Shown piece after piece: positions 36,260 through 45,992 of a DNA stretch of 64,000 bases. The first letter of the stretch is position 1; each line of letters opens with the position of its first letter. The DNA lies in the NCBI RefSeq assembly GCF_003781945.1, contig NZ_RJJW01000013.1, positions 1-64,000 of the forward strand. The letters run 5' to 3'. The stretch is from Halorubrum sp. CSM-61 (GTDB taxonomy: Archaea; Halobacteriota; Halobacteria; Halobacteriales; Haloferacaceae). A program made the position numbers and the translations under genes. The notes beneath the pieces were generated by a model, which ran no database searches, was not told the origin of the DNA, and saw only the letters and a list, made by a program, of their open reading frames with translations.

Positions 36260-36790
36260 CTACGAGACGAGCAGCGTCTCGCCGCGGTCGACCGTGATCC
36301 GGCACGGCGGCGAGAGCTTGTTGTACGCGCGGCGGAACGCCTCCTTCACGACGGGCGCCTGGTCGACGTCGCAGTACGCCGTGAAGACGACGTCGTCCTT
36401 GTCGAGCCGCGCGGCGGTCCCGACCGGCTTGCCGAACGCCTGTCGCATCCCGTCGGAGACGCGGTCCGCGCCGGCGCCGGTCGCCTGCTTGTTCTCCCGG
36501 ATGACCTGGTGGGGGAACTTGCGGAGGGTCATCTTGTAGTTGCCCTCGCCGAGCTCCTTGATGAGGTGGCGATTCGCCGAGAGGCGCGCGCTCTCGAGCG
36601 AGCCGTGTCGGATCTGGAGCTCCTCCTCGACGCGGAGGCTGATCTGGACGGGGTAGTCGTCCGGCTCCGCGGAGAGGTCGCCCATGTTGTGCTGGGCGAT
36701 CTTCGATCCGGGGATACCCGTGATGTATTCGCGGCGGGTGTACGACGGCTTATCGATCGTCCGATACATAGAGGCGGGTTTATCAGACAT
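36260..36790 (-). CDS. rpl10e: 50S ribosomal protein L10e (uL16)
   Basis: The 176-residue archaeal uL16 starts [37 protein letters not shown] and contains [38 protein letters not shown] and [17 protein letters not shown]. Start 36790 matches the family N-terminus. It is a stand-alone gene as in other haloarchaea. Confidence 0.97.
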   Translation of the reverse strand: MSDKPASMYRTIDKPSYTRREYITGIPGSKIAQHNMGDLSAEPDDYPVQISLRVEEELQIRHGSLESARLSANRHLIKELGEGNYKMTLRKFPHQVIRENKQATGAGADRVSDGMRQAFGKPVGTAARLDKDDVVFTAYCDVDQAPVVKEAFRRAYNKLSPPCRITVDRGETLLVS

Positions 36791-36948
36791 GGCTACTTGT
36801 CCGATGTAGCCGGTGCAGCGGCGATAAAGCCTTCGATAGCGAGGCGTCACCGTCGGATGCTTCGAGACCTGTGCGGGCCCGCAACCGGATCGCGGCGCGT
36901 GTTGACATGCCCCCGTATCGCGCCCTCGGACCGGGTCGCGCCGCTCGA

Positions 36949-37716
36949 TCACTCCCCCGGCGTCGGTTCGAGCGCGACGTGGTCGAACCCGCGCTCCGCG
37001 AGCCGCTCGGCGGCCCGGTCGGTGATCGAGGGCGCGACGAGGACGCCGCGAACGGTGGAGGTGTCGTCGCGGTCCGCGGCGGAGTCGTCGCCGTCGCGCT
37101 CCTCCACCCCCAACTCCTCTCTGAGCGCCCGCACGTACCGGGCGAGCTGGCCGACCGCGTCCGGGCCGACCCGCCGCCGTTTCAGTTCGACGACGACCGG
37201 GGTGCCGTCGGCGTCGACGCCGAACACGTCCATCGGTCCGGCGCTGGAGGGACGCTCGACCTCGCGGGGTTCGAACCCCGGCTCGACGAGTTCGGGCCGT
37301 TCTAGGATCCGGGTCCGGAGATCCTCCTCGCTCCCGTGGAGCGTGAGGTCGCGCCCGCCCGTGACCGACATCGCGGAGAGGTGGTGCACGTCCGAAAAGC
37401 GGACCGTCAGCGTCTCGTCGGGGTTGGTTCGTGTCGAGCGCACGCGAAGCCGTCCCCCGCGTACCGCGGCGCGGTGTTCGGACCCCGGGGGCTGCCAGTT
37501 GACGGGCTGACGCCCCTCGTCGGTGTGGACGAGGGCGGCGCCGTCGGGCTTCAACACGAGCAGTCGGTCGCCGTCGCCGAGGTCGGAGGCGGCGCGGCCC
37601 TCGTAGCTGACGGTACAGCGACCGAAGACGCTTATCAGGTCGCCGCGCTCGAAGGCGTCCTCCAGCTCCCAGAGGGCCTCGCGGTGGCTCGGGTCGTGGA
37701 CGCTAGTGACTGTCAC
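36949..37716 (-). CDS. nucS: Endonuclease NucS
   Basis: The 255-residue protein has the NucS layout. The N-terminal DNA-binding half contains [50 protein letters not shown] and VNWQPPGS. The RecB-like nuclease domain has the catalytic [20 protein letters not shown] (Asp and ExK) and QLARYVRAL. NucS cleaves branched or mismatched DNA and interacts with PCNA. GTG 37716 matches the family start better than the TTG nine codons upstream. Confidence 0.93.
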   Translation of the reverse strand: MTVTSVHDPSHREALWELEDAFERGDLISVFGRCTVSYEGRAASDLGDGDRLLVLKPDGAALVHTDEGRQPVNWQPPGSEHRAAVRGGRLRVRSTRTNPDETLTVRFSDVHHLSAMSVTGGRDLTLHGSEEDLRTRILERPELVEPGFEPREVERPSSAGPMDVFGVDADGTPVVVELKRRRVGPDAVGQLARYVRALREELGVEERDGDDSAADRDDTSTVRGVLVAPSITDRAAERLAERGFDHVALEPTPGE

Positions 37717-37838
37717 TACTGCGTGTAGGGGGTTGCGGCTCAAAAAGGGCGCGAGGGAGAGGTTTGTGAGGGTGGTCGGTCGTAAGTCGTCGTTGGCGAT
37801 GGCGCGCTGTACGAAATCGGCGTCTCTGTCGATCGCTT

Positions 37839-38165
37839 ATAAATGGCTACCGACGGATCGACGGCGGACACTTCCAAAGCCCCAGTCGTTGAGGCGGGCG
37901 CACGCTCGCTGCGGTCCTCAGTCGGTCGCTACCGCTCCCTCCTTGCGGTCCTTGCGTCCCCTGCGCCCGCCTCAACGACTGCCCCTTTGAGTCCCACCCG
38001 CAACTGCACAGCACCTCACGCCTCCCCAGCCTCGTCGGTCGCCTGCGGCGACCGACTCCCTCGCACCGGCGTCGCCGGCGGCTTCGCCGCCGGCTGCCAG
38101 AGGGACCTTCGGTCCCTCGCGGCTCGCGGCCCAGAGGACCGCTCGCCGGGGCGCGCCATTTATAC
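37839..38165 (-). ncRNA. Structured repeat, copy B (putative non-coding RNA)
   Basis: On the minus strand it begins at a TATA box (GAGTATAAATGG) immediately after the vapC stop codon. A palindromic double-hairpin (38072-38119, shared with the esterase gene) follows, then the GTCGGTCGCC-GCA-GGCGACCGAC hairpin (38034-38056) and the core GAGGCTGGGGAGG / GGGTGGGACTCAAAGGGGCAG. A 17-bp perfect stem follows (37963-37979 with 37885-37901), then the closing block CGACTGGGGCTTTGGAAGTG. The stem sequence differs from those of copies A and D but is fully paired. Confidence 0.7.
38072..38119. repeat. Palindromic double-hairpin unit within copy B
   Basis: The first 29 nt are identical to 3555-3583 in the esterase gene; the second hairpin is AGGGACC-TTC-GGTCCCT, a compensated variant of the one there. 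It adds an extra arm to repeat copy B that copy D lacks. Confidence 0.7.
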
Positions 38166-38555
38166 TCAATAGCTCTCAATCTCGACGTCCAGTCGTTCGA
38201 AGTCCTCGACGTTTCGGGTCAGTACCGGTTCGTCGACGACTTCGGCAGTGGCGGCGATGATCACGTCGCCGTCGCCCACAGGCGTCCCTTCGTTCTGTAG
38301 CTCACCCGCGAGCCGCCCGGCCTTCCGCATGACGGCGGTGTCGGCCGGATGGATCGGCTTCGAGGCGAGGATGTCTTCGACCGTTTGACGCTCGCTCTCT
38401 GACTCGGTCGCTCGGGCGATACCGTAGTACAGTTCGAACAGCGTCATCGAGGAGATGCGCTGCTGGACGAGTTCCGTCTCCAACTCCCGAGCCTTTTTGA
38501 CGGCGTCCTCGTCTCCGTTCATCAAATCGATGAGGAACGAGGTGTCAAGCAGCAC
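38166..38555 (-). CDS. vapC: VapC-type PIN-domain toxin
   Basis: The 129-residue PIN-domain ribonuclease has acidic active-site residues in MLLDTSFLIDL (Asp4), MTLFELYYGI (Glu) and GDGDVIIAATA (Asp), with a final Asp in NVEDFERL. It follows vapB with 1 nt between the genes. It should cleave RNA when free and be held inactive by VapB. Its stop codon abuts the TATA box of repeat copy B. Confidence 0.92.
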   Translation of the reverse strand: MLLDTSFLIDLMNGDEDAVKKARELETELVQQRISSMTLFELYYGIARATESESERQTVEDILASKPIHPADTAVMRKAGRLAGELQNEGTPVGDGDVIIAATAEVVDEPVLTRNVEDFERLDVEIESY

Positions 38556-38556
38556 G

Positions 38557-38793
38557 CTACGCCTCTCGAAGCCGGTCGGCGGTGTCCTCTAGCTCAGCGG
38601 CGCGTCGATCACGTCGTTCCTCGACAGCTTCGCGGAGCGCGTCGGCTTCGTCGTCGCTCAGAACCCCCGCGAGTTCCAGCAGCGATCGCTCGCCGGCGAG
38701 CCGGAGAACGACGTCGGAGAACGTCTCATCGTCCCGCTTGTGAGCCGCGAGCCGATCGTATGCCTCCTCGGAGAGGCGGATGCTCTTCGACAT
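38557..38793 (-). CDS. vapB: VapB-type ribbon-helix-helix antitoxin
   Basis: The 78-residue antitoxin has a CopG-like ribbon-helix-helix N-terminus (MSKSIRLSEEAYDRLAAHKRDDETFSDVVLRLA) and an acidic/helical tail that would wrap VapC. ATG 38793 is preferred; an in-frame ATG two codons upstream (38799) is equally possible. Both starts lie in or next to a perfect inverted repeat, consistent with autorepression. Confidence 0.87.
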   Translation of the reverse strand: MSKSIRLSEEAYDRLAAHKRDDETFSDVVLRLAGERSLLELAGVLSDDEADALREAVEERRDRRAAELEDTADRLREA

Positions 38794-38794
38794 G

Positions 38795-38812
38795 TGCATA
38801 CGGTTGTATGCA
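38795..38812 (-). promoter_or_regulatory. Probable VapB operator at the vapBC start
   Basis: A perfect inverted repeat TGCATAC-AACC-GTATGCA overlaps the start region of vapB. Ribbon-helix-helix antitoxins bind such short palindromes to repress their own operon, and the overlap with the start of a leaderless gene would block initiation directly. Confidence 0.65.
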
Positions 38813-38853
38813 GACTCACAAAGGCCTTTCTCAGGGGTCGTCGCTGACCCGCT

Positions 38854-40143
38854 TTATGTCCCGTGCTCCCAGCTGTCCATGTACTCGCGCTGCTCGTCGC
38901 TGAGGTCGTCGTACGCGACGCCCTCGGCGGTGAGCTTGATGTCCGCGACCTCGCGGTCGAGCTCGTCGGGCACGTCGTGGACGCCGGGCTCGTAGCTCTC
39001 GCCGTTTTCGGCGAGTTCGCGCACGACGACCGCCTGCACGCCGAAGCTCTGGTCCATCACTTCGACCGGGTGGCCGAGGGCGATGGGGGCGGCGAGGTTG
39101 ACGAGCCGCCCCTCGGCGATCACGTTCAGGACGCGGCCGTCGGCCATCTCGAAGCCCTCGACGCCGTCGCGGACCTCGTAGCGGTCCACGGCCAGCTCGT
39201 CGAGGTCGTCGAGGTTCACTTCGACGTCGAAGTGGCCGGCGTTCGCGAGGAGCACGCCGTCCCCCATCTCCTCGAAGTGCTCGCGGGTGATCACGTCGCG
39301 GTTGCCGGTCGTCGTAATGAACACGTCGCCCTTCTTCGCGGCCTCGACCATCGGCAGCACCTCGTACCCCTCCATGTGCGCTTCGAGGGCCTTCCGGGGG
39401 TCGACCTCGCAGACGATGACGTTCGCGTTCTGGCCCGAGGCCTTCTTGGCGACGCCCTTCCCGCACTGGCCGTACCCGCCGACGACGACGTTCTTGCCGG
39501 CCCACGAGAGGTTCGTCGTCATCGCGATGGTCGCGAGCGACGACTCGCCCGTGCCGTGGACGTTGTCGAACAGCTGCTTCATCGGCGTGTCGTTCACGGC
39601 GAAGACGGGGTAGTGGAGCTCGCCGTCGGCGTCCATCGCGCGCAGGCGGTCGACGCCGGTGGTCGTCTCCTCGGCGCCGCCGACGATGGAGTCGATCAGG
39701 TCGGGGTACTCCTCGTGGACGAGCTTCACCATGTCCATCCCGTCGTCGACGGTGATGGTCGGCCCGTGGGCGATACAGGCGTGCATCGCGTCGTAGTACC
39801 CCTCGTCGTCGACGCCCCGGACCGCGTAGGAGGTGATCGACTCGTGGGTGTCTAAGGCGGCTGACACGTCGTCGTGGGTCGAAAGCGGGTTACACCCGGT
39901 GATCGCGACCTCGGCGCCGCCCTCGGCGAGCAGTTCGACGAGGTTCGCCGTCTTCGCCTCGACGTGCATCGCCATCGCGATCGTCTCGCCGGCGAGCGGC
40001 TGCTCGTCGACGAACTCCTCGCGGAGGGCGTTCAGAATCGGCATGTGCTGGAGCGCCCAGTCCATCTTCCGGCGTCCCTCCTCGCGGGCCGTTTCGAGGT
40101 CCGAGAGGTGCTGTGACACCGGCGGATACGAAGTCTCGCTCAT
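38854..40143 (-). CDS. ahcY: S-adenosyl-L-homocysteine hydrolase (adenosylhomocysteinase)
   Basis: The 429-residue enzyme has NAD-binding VVVGGYGQCGKGVAKKASGQNANVIVCEVDPRKALEAHMEGYEV and substrate residues in ITGCNPLSTHDDVSAAL and NGVHGTGESS-type segments, plus FAVNDTPMKQLFDNVHGTGES. It removes S-adenosylhomocysteine after methylation. The gene at 58200-59525 encodes a deaminase that can act on the same adenosine metabolites. Start MSETSYPPVSQ at 40143. Confidence 0.96.
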   Translation of the reverse strand: MSETSYPPVSQHLSDLETAREEGRRKMDWALQHMPILNALREEFVDEQPLAGETIAMAMHVEAKTANLVELLAEGGAEVAITGCNPLSTHDDVSAALDTHESITSYAVRGVDDEGYYDAMHACIAHGPTITVDDGMDMVKLVHEEYPDLIDSIVGGAEETTTGVDRLRAMDADGELHYPVFAVNDTPMKQLFDNVHGTGESSLATIAMTTNLSWAGKNVVVGGYGQCGKGVAKKASGQNANVIVCEVDPRKALEAHMEGYEVLPMVEAAKKGDVFITTTGNRDVITREHFEEMGDGVLLANAGHFDVEVNLDDLDELAVDRYEVRDGVEGFEMADGRVLNVIAEGRLVNLAAPIALGHPVEVMDQSFGVQAVVVRELAENGESYEPGVHDVPDELDREVADIKLTAEGVAYDDLSDEQREYMDSWEHGT

Positions 40144-40245
40144 ACGATGCGGTTCGCTCACGGCGCACTAAACCCTGCCGACACCGAGTGAGTCCGGAAA
40201 AAGAGCCGTCAGCGATCGCGCATCGGACCGACGCGGGACGCGCCG

Positions 40246-41610
<1,365 letters not shown>

Positions 41611-41734
41611 GTCCACTCGGGCCCTGGCACCGTTACCCTATAAAAAGGGAACTCCGTTAAGCCGGTTTAAATCGGATTGTATCCGGGTTTCCGGTCCTGA
41701 ATCGACCGTTCGGCTGTTTTGCCGGATCGAGCGG

Positions 41735-41850
41735 TTACTCGAGGGACTCCGTCCCTCGCTGGACGCGGTGAGCGCTCGGAGAGCGCGAACCGCGAGGCTG
41801 GGGAGGTGTGAGGTGCTGTGCGGAGTGGAACTCAACGCCCACCCGGAAGG
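41735..41850 (+). ncRNA. Structured repeat, copy C (5' part only)
   Basis: On the plus strand it has a GAGGGAC-TCC-GTCCCTC hairpin and an imperfect hairpin CGCGGT...GCGCTC-GGA-GAGCGC...ACCGCG (41764-41794). The conserved core GAGGCTGGGGAGGTGTGAGGTGCTGTGCGG (41793-41822) follows. The sequence then leaves the family consensus, so the large stem and the CTGGGGCTTTG block are missing. Confidence 0.5.
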
Positions 41851-41990
41851 GTTTGAGGCCGAGTTCATGGACAAGCCCCATCACCAGAAGTCTGTGACTT
41901 CTGGTTAGCAGCCAGAACTCGAAGAGTTCTGGCGACACCCTCCACGAGCGAACCCGTCAGGGTGAGCGAAGTAGGGTGGGGTAGTTGATC
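41850..41990 (+). mobile_element. Possible right-end remnant of an IS200/IS605 (IS1341-type) element
   Basis: Two perfect 9-bp hairpins with short loops (CCAGAAGTC-TGT-GACTTCTGG at 41884-41904; CCAGAACTC-GAA-GAGTTCTGG at 41912-41932) are followed by an outer CACCCT/AGGGTG pairing around an ACCC-GTCA-GGGT hairpin. The end reads GTAGGGTGGGGTAGTTGATC. This layout resembles haloarchaeal IS1341-type right ends, where a TnpB guide RNA scaffold would lie. No tnpA or tnpB gene is present. Confidence 0.4.
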
Positions 41991-42040
41991 CGCTCTATCT
42001 AGGTTTTTGCATCTCTAGCGCCAAGAAGACACGAGCGATT

Positions 42041-42544
42041 ATGGAAACACCCCAGACAGCCGACGGCGACTCGACAGAGACGGACAGGTTCCGTACGGCC
42101 CGAGAGCGGTTCGACCGCGTCGATCGCGAGATAACGCGGCAGATGAACCGACTCGGGATCCCGGCGCTACGGGTCGCGCTCGGGATCGTCTTCGTCTGGT
42201 TCGGCGGCCTGAAGGTGATCGGCGGGAGCCCGGCCGCGGACCTCGTCGCGGCGACGGTGTACGTGGTGCCGGCGGAGCTGTTCGTCCCGATTTTGGGTGT
42301 CTGGGAGGTGCTCATCGGGCTGTGTCTGCTGTACCGACCGCTGATCCGGGTCGGTATCCTGCTCCTGTTCCTCCAGATGCCGGGGACGTTCCTCCCGATC
42401 GTGTTGCTGCCGGAGGTCGTGTTCGTCACGTTCCCCCACGAGCTGACCGTCGAGGGGCAGTACATCATCAAGAACCTCGTCATTATCGGGGCGGCGATCG
42501 TCGTCGGCGGGACCGTCCGCGAGGGCGAGGGGAAACCGGAGTAG
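42041..42544 (+). CDS. DoxX-like membrane protein
   Basis: The 167-residue membrane protein has a charged cytoplasmic N-terminus and four helices: IPALRVALGIVFVWFGGLKVIGGSPAADLV, LFVPILGVWEVLIGLCLLYRPLIRVGILLLFLQMPGTFLPIVLLP, and a C-terminal YIIKNLVIIGAAIVVGG. The pattern fits the DoxX family, distinct from the shorter DoxX at 28097. Function unknown. Confidence 0.8.
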   Translation: METPQTADGDSTETDRFRTARERFDRVDREITRQMNRLGIPALRVALGIVFVWFGGLKVIGGSPAADLVAATVYVVPAELFVPILGVWEVLIGLCLLYRPLIRVGILLLFLQMPGTFLPIVLLPEVVFVTFPHELTVEGQYIIKNLVIIGAAIVVGGTVREGEGKPE

Positions 42545-42588
42545 CGCCCCGGGAAACCTTGATGGGTCGCGGCGACGACCTCTCGCGT

Positions 42589-43008
42589 ATGTCCGAAGAC
42601 TGCGTCTTCTGTTCGATCGTCGACGGCGACATCCCGGCTCGAACCGTCCACGAGACCGACGACGTGCTGGCGTTCCTCGACGCCAACCCGCTCGCGCGCG
42701 GGCACACGCTCGTGATCCCGAAGTCGCACGCCCAACACGTCGGGGACCTCGACGACGACCTCGCGAGCGACCTCTTCGCGGCCGTGACGGAGCTCGCGCC
42801 GCGCGTCCAGTCGACCGTCGGCGCCGACGGCGCGAACGTCGGCATCAACGACGGCGAGGCGGCCGGCCAGGAGGTCCCGCACGTCCACGTCCACATCATC
42901 CCGCGGTTCGAGGGGGACGGCGGCGCGCCCCTCCACGCCGTCGGCGGCGAGCGGCCCGAGCTCTCCGACGACGAGCTGGACGCGGTGGCCAAGGCGATCG
43001 CCGAGTGA
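42589..43008 (+). CDS. HIT-family nucleotide hydrolase
   Basis: The 139-residue HIT protein starts MSEDCVFCSIVDGDIPARTVHETDDVLAFLDANPLARGHTLVIPKSHA and has the catalytic HVHVHIIPR triad. HIT enzymes hydrolyse adenosine phosphoramidates or dinucleoside polyphosphates. It lies 44 nt after the DoxX gene on the same strand. Confidence 0.95.
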   Translation: MSEDCVFCSIVDGDIPARTVHETDDVLAFLDANPLARGHTLVIPKSHAQHVGDLDDDLASDLFAAVTELAPRVQSTVGADGANVGINDGEAAGQEVPHVHVHIIPRFEGDGGAPLHAVGGERPELSDDELDAVAKAIAE

Positions 43009-43080
43009 GCGGTCGATCCGGGCGGTCGATCCGAGCGGTCGCTCACGGCGCCGACCGGCGGTCGAACGCCCGCCGGTCCG

Positions 43081-44298
43081 TCACCCCCGTCCCCCGGCCA
43101 GTCGGTCGGCCTCCGGAAGCGTGCGGAGCCACAGCATCGCGCCGGTTCCCACGAGCGGGCCGACGACGAGCGGGGCGAAGGCCCACCGCCAGCCGGCGGC
43201 GTCCCGCACGAGGGGGACCAGCTGGATCGAAGCGATGGTGATGAGGAAGCCGACGGCGGTCTGCAGGGTCAGCGCGGAGCCGACGTAGCTCTCGTCGGCG
43301 AGTTCGGAGACGGCGGCGGAGAACTGCGCGGAGTCGGCCACGATGAAGAATCCCCAGACGAGGACGAACGGGACGACCACGAGCGGCGGCGAACCGAAGA
43401 CGACGCCCGCGAGCAGACAGGCGGTCCCCGAGACGCCCATGGACAGGCTGGTGACGGCGGACCGACCCCAGCGGTCGGCCGCGGATCCGGCCAGCCACGC
43501 GCCGACGCCGCCGATAGCGATGGTCGCGAACGCCAGCAGCGCGGCGCGGCCGTCGGCGTCGGCCATCCCGCCGACCTCGAAGCTCGCGGCGATATAGAAC
43601 GGGATCCACGTCCAGACCGCGTACAGCTCCCACATGTGACCGAAGTAGCCGGTGTTCGCGAGGACGACGCCGCGGTCGGTGACGATCCGCCGGATCGCGC
43701 CGGGATCGAACGGCGCCGTCTCCGGCTGGTGTGGCCCGTCCTCGTACGCGAGGACGAGCGCGCCGCCGAGCGCCGCCAGCGCGGCCGTGCCGTACAGGAC
43801 CGCGTCGGGGCGACCGATCCAGCCGACCGCCCGGAGGAGGTGCGGCGAGGCCGATCCGACCGTCAGCGCGCCGACCAGAACGCCGATGGCGAGCCCTCGG
43901 CCCCCGTCGAACCACGACGCCATCATCTTCATGCCGGTGGGATACACCCCCGCGAGCGCGACGCCCGTCAGGAATCGCAGGGCGATCGCGGGCGGACCGC
44001 TGGCGACGAGCGCCGCGATGGCCGCCGTCCCCGCCGCGCCGAGCAGGGCGGAGCCGGCGAACAGGTACCGCGGCGGAACCACGTCGGCGATCGTCAGCGA
44101 CGCCGACGCGAGGGCTCCCGCGACGAAGCCGAGCTGGACCGCGTTGGTCAGCCAGGCCGTCTCGGCCGCGGAGAGTCCCCACGCCGCGGCCAACTCCGGC
44201 CCGACGGCCGTGCCGCTGAACCAGAGCGTCATCGCGAACAGCTCCGCGACGCCGACGAGCGCGAGCGCGCGCCACTTTCCGTCTGCGATAGCGGCCAT
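43081..44298 (-). CDS. MFS transporter
   Basis: The 405-residue major facilitator has 12 hydrophobic segments. Family features include the motif RFLTGVALAGVYPTGMKMMASWFDGGRGLAIGVLVGALTVGSASPHLL and a second-half ADRWGRSAVTSLSMGVSG. The substrate cannot be read from the sequence. It is divergent from the MinD-like gene across an AT-rich promoter. Confidence 0.9.
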   Translation of the reverse strand: MAAIADGKWRALALVGVAELFAMTLWFSGTAVGPELAAAWGLSAAETAWLTNAVQLGFVAGALASASLTIADVVPPRYLFAGSALLGAAGTAAIAALVASGPPAIALRFLTGVALAGVYPTGMKMMASWFDGGRGLAIGVLVGALTVGSASPHLLRAVGWIGRPDAVLYGTAALAALGGALVLAYEDGPHQPETAPFDPGAIRRIVTDRGVVLANTGYFGHMWELYAVWTWIPFYIAASFEVGGMADADGRAALLAFATIAIGGVGAWLAGSAADRWGRSAVTSLSMGVSGTACLLAGVVFGSPPLVVVPFVLVWGFFIVADSAQFSAAVSELADESYVGSALTLQTAVGFLITIASIQLVPLVRDAAGWRWAFAPLVVGPLVGTGAMLWLRTLPEADRLAGGRG

Positions 44299-44392
44299 GT
44301 ATCAATCCGTTATTAATAAATATGATATAAATATTGTGTCGAGCGCTGAAGCGATCCGCGACGCTTAACAATCGACTCCAGTGAGCGGAGCC
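44299..44392. promoter_or_regulatory. AT-rich divergent promoter
   Basis: Between the MFS and MinD-like genes, positions 44309-44337 are almost pure A/T (TTATTAATAAATATGATATAAATATTG), which is striking in this GC-rich genome. Overlapping TATA-like boxes can serve both directions. Confidence 0.6.
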
Positions 44393-45220
44393 ATGCACAC
44401 CAGAACGCTCGCGCTCGTCGGGGCGACCGGCGGTGCGGGGACGACGCGAACCGCGGTCGAACTGGCGGCGCTCGGCGCGCGCGACGGTCGCGACGTGGCG
44501 GTCGTCGACGCCGCGTTCACGACGCAGGGGCTCTCCGAGTACGTCACCGGCCGGATCGGAACCGACCTCACGACCCTGATAACCGACGAGACCGGCGCGT
44601 CGCTGTCGGCGGCGACGTACCCGATCGTCGCGGGAGGCGGACGCGCCGGGAACGTCGGGAACGCCGGGGACCCCGGCGGAAGAGACGGCGATGCCCCGGA
44701 CCTCCCGGGCCGCGCCGACGCGCTCCCGGCCCGCGCCCCCTTCGAGCGCGCCGCGCGGGCGAAGACCGCGGAGGCGGCCCGGAAGCTCGAACGGCGGATC
44801 GACGAGGCCGCGACGGGCTACGACGCCGTGATCGTCGACGCCGCGCCGGTCGGCTCGAACGAGGCGGTCGCGGGGGTCACCGCCGCGGACCGGACGGCGG
44901 CGGTGTACCCGGCGACGACGCACGGGCGCGACGCCCTCCAGCGGCTCCGCGGCCGCGTCGCCGACGTAGGGGGCGGGGTGGACCGGTCGATCGCGGTGGC
45001 GCGGGGCGTCGGAGCGGACGGGACCGTCGGAGGCGACGCGGAGGGCGACGCCGACGTTCGCCTCCCGCCGACCGATCCCGCGGTCGCGAGCGCGCCGACG
45101 GCGGCGACGAGGGACGGAGAATACGCGCGTGCCGTCGCGGCGGCGTTCGAAGACGCCTTCGACGCGACCGTCGATATCGAGTTCGAGGAGCCCGGGCTAG
45201 TCGATCGGCTGACGCCCTGA
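44393..45220 (+). CDS. MinD/ParA-like protein with degenerate P-loop
   Basis: The 275-residue protein has the ParA/MinD layout: an N-terminal P-loop region TLALVGATGGAGTTRTAVELAALGA, DVAVVDAAFTTQGLSEYV, and YDAVIVDAAPVGSNEAVAGVTAADRTAAVYPAT. The usual KGGxGKT is replaced by ATGGAGTTRT; both lysines are absent. ATP hydrolysis is therefore doubtful, suggesting a non-catalytic nucleotide-binding or partner role. Start MHTRTL at 44393. Convergent with the next gene. Confidence 0.8.
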   Translation: MHTRTLALVGATGGAGTTRTAVELAALGARDGRDVAVVDAAFTTQGLSEYVTGRIGTDLTTLITDETGASLSAATYPIVAGGGRAGNVGNAGDPGGRDGDAPDLPGRADALPARAPFERAARAKTAEAARKLERRIDEAATGYDAVIVDAAPVGSNEAVAGVTAADRTAAVYPATTHGRDALQRLRGRVADVGGGVDRSIAVARGVGADGTVGGDAEGDADVRLPPTDPAVASAPTAATRDGEYARAVAAAFEDAFDATVDIEFEEPGLVDRLTP

Positions 45221-45283
45221 GTGGAGGCGAGGAGAGGCGAGAAGTGGAGAGAGGGCGAAGCGAGCGGAGAGCGCGCCCGGCGC

Positions 45284-45829
45284 TCAGCGGAGACCGTCGG
45301 GCGACCCGAGCGCGCCGCCGAGCGCGTCGCCGTCGCTTCCGGCGGGTCCGGCCGATCCCGCGGAGCCGCCGCCGAGCGGGGCGGAACCGGCCACGTGGGC
45401 GTCGACCGCCTCGACGATCTCCGACGGCGGGTCGTGGGTCTCGACGTACGTCGCCAGCGCGAAGTCCGCCTCGTCTCCGCCCGCGAGCGCGACGGCCTCG
45501 CTGCGCGCGATCCGGCCGTCCAGCCAGTCGCGGACCACCTCTCGGCGAGTCGGCGCGAGCGGACAGACGCCCTCGACGCCGCAGCGGTGGAGGGCCTTCG
45601 CGCCCGTCATCGGCGTCACGCCGGCCTCGCGGGCGGCGTCGCCGACGCTCCGTCCGGCGGTGTAGGCGTCGACGAGCGTCGCCGTCGCCTCCGGCGTGCA
45701 CGGGAGGTCGTCCGCGTGCTCCGCGAGCCGATCGACGAGCGGGGTCTCCGTGTCGTCCGCGACGGCGACACCCCGGTCGCGCTGGCTCGCGGTCACTTCG
45801 AGGCCGTCCGCGATCTCCGACAGCGTCAT
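45284..45829 (-). CDS. Conserved haloarchaeal HTH-containing protein
   Basis: The 181-residue protein starts MTLSEIADGLEVTASQRDRGVAVADDTETPLVDRLAEHADDLPCTPEATATLV. It contains a helix-turn-helix-like segment (AGRSVGDAAREAGVTPMTGAKALHRCGVEGVCPL), with cysteines that may bind metal. The C-terminus is Gly/Ser-rich and low-complexity. It is likely a regulator; its neighbour, the MinD-like gene, is convergent. Confidence 0.75.
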   Translation of the reverse strand: MTLSEIADGLEVTASQRDRGVAVADDTETPLVDRLAEHADDLPCTPEATATLVDAYTAGRSVGDAAREAGVTPMTGAKALHRCGVEGVCPLAPTRREVVRDWLDGRIARSEAVALAGGDEADFALATYVETHDPPSEIVEAVDAHVAGSAPLGGGSAGSAGPAGSDGDALGGALGSPDGLR

Positions 45830-45992
45830 GCGAACCGATGGTTCGCTCGGAGGGTTAAAACCACCGTACTGCGGCGGGGTAAGTCGGGATATCACCGATC
45901 GGTTACCGGTCGGTTCGAGCGCGCCGTTCCGGCCGATCCGCCCCGAATTCTCCCGGGTTTAAGTAAGGCATCGGGCCCGAGTTCGACGTGTG

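Larger units (their letters stand above)
37717..38165. other. Gene-free stretch holding repeat copy B
   Basis: A 449-nt region with no credible ORF. It contains structured repeat copy B between two TTTATA boxes (CGCTTATAAATGG at 37835 and CCATTTATACTC at 38157). Confidence 0.7.
41611..42040. other. Gene-free stretch with partial repeat copy C and IS-end remnant
   Basis: A 430-nt region with no credible protein gene. It holds a partial structured-repeat copy (about 41735-41850) directly joined to a block with three hairpins that resembles the right end of an IS200/IS605-type element (about 41850-41990). Confidence 0.6.

Noticed and set aside
37840-38160. ORFs inside the repeat copies (peptides with LGRCE and GWDSKGQ)
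   Set aside because: The reading frames recur because the DNA is conserved; insertions between copies shift the frame, and the pattern of change follows base pairing rather than codons.
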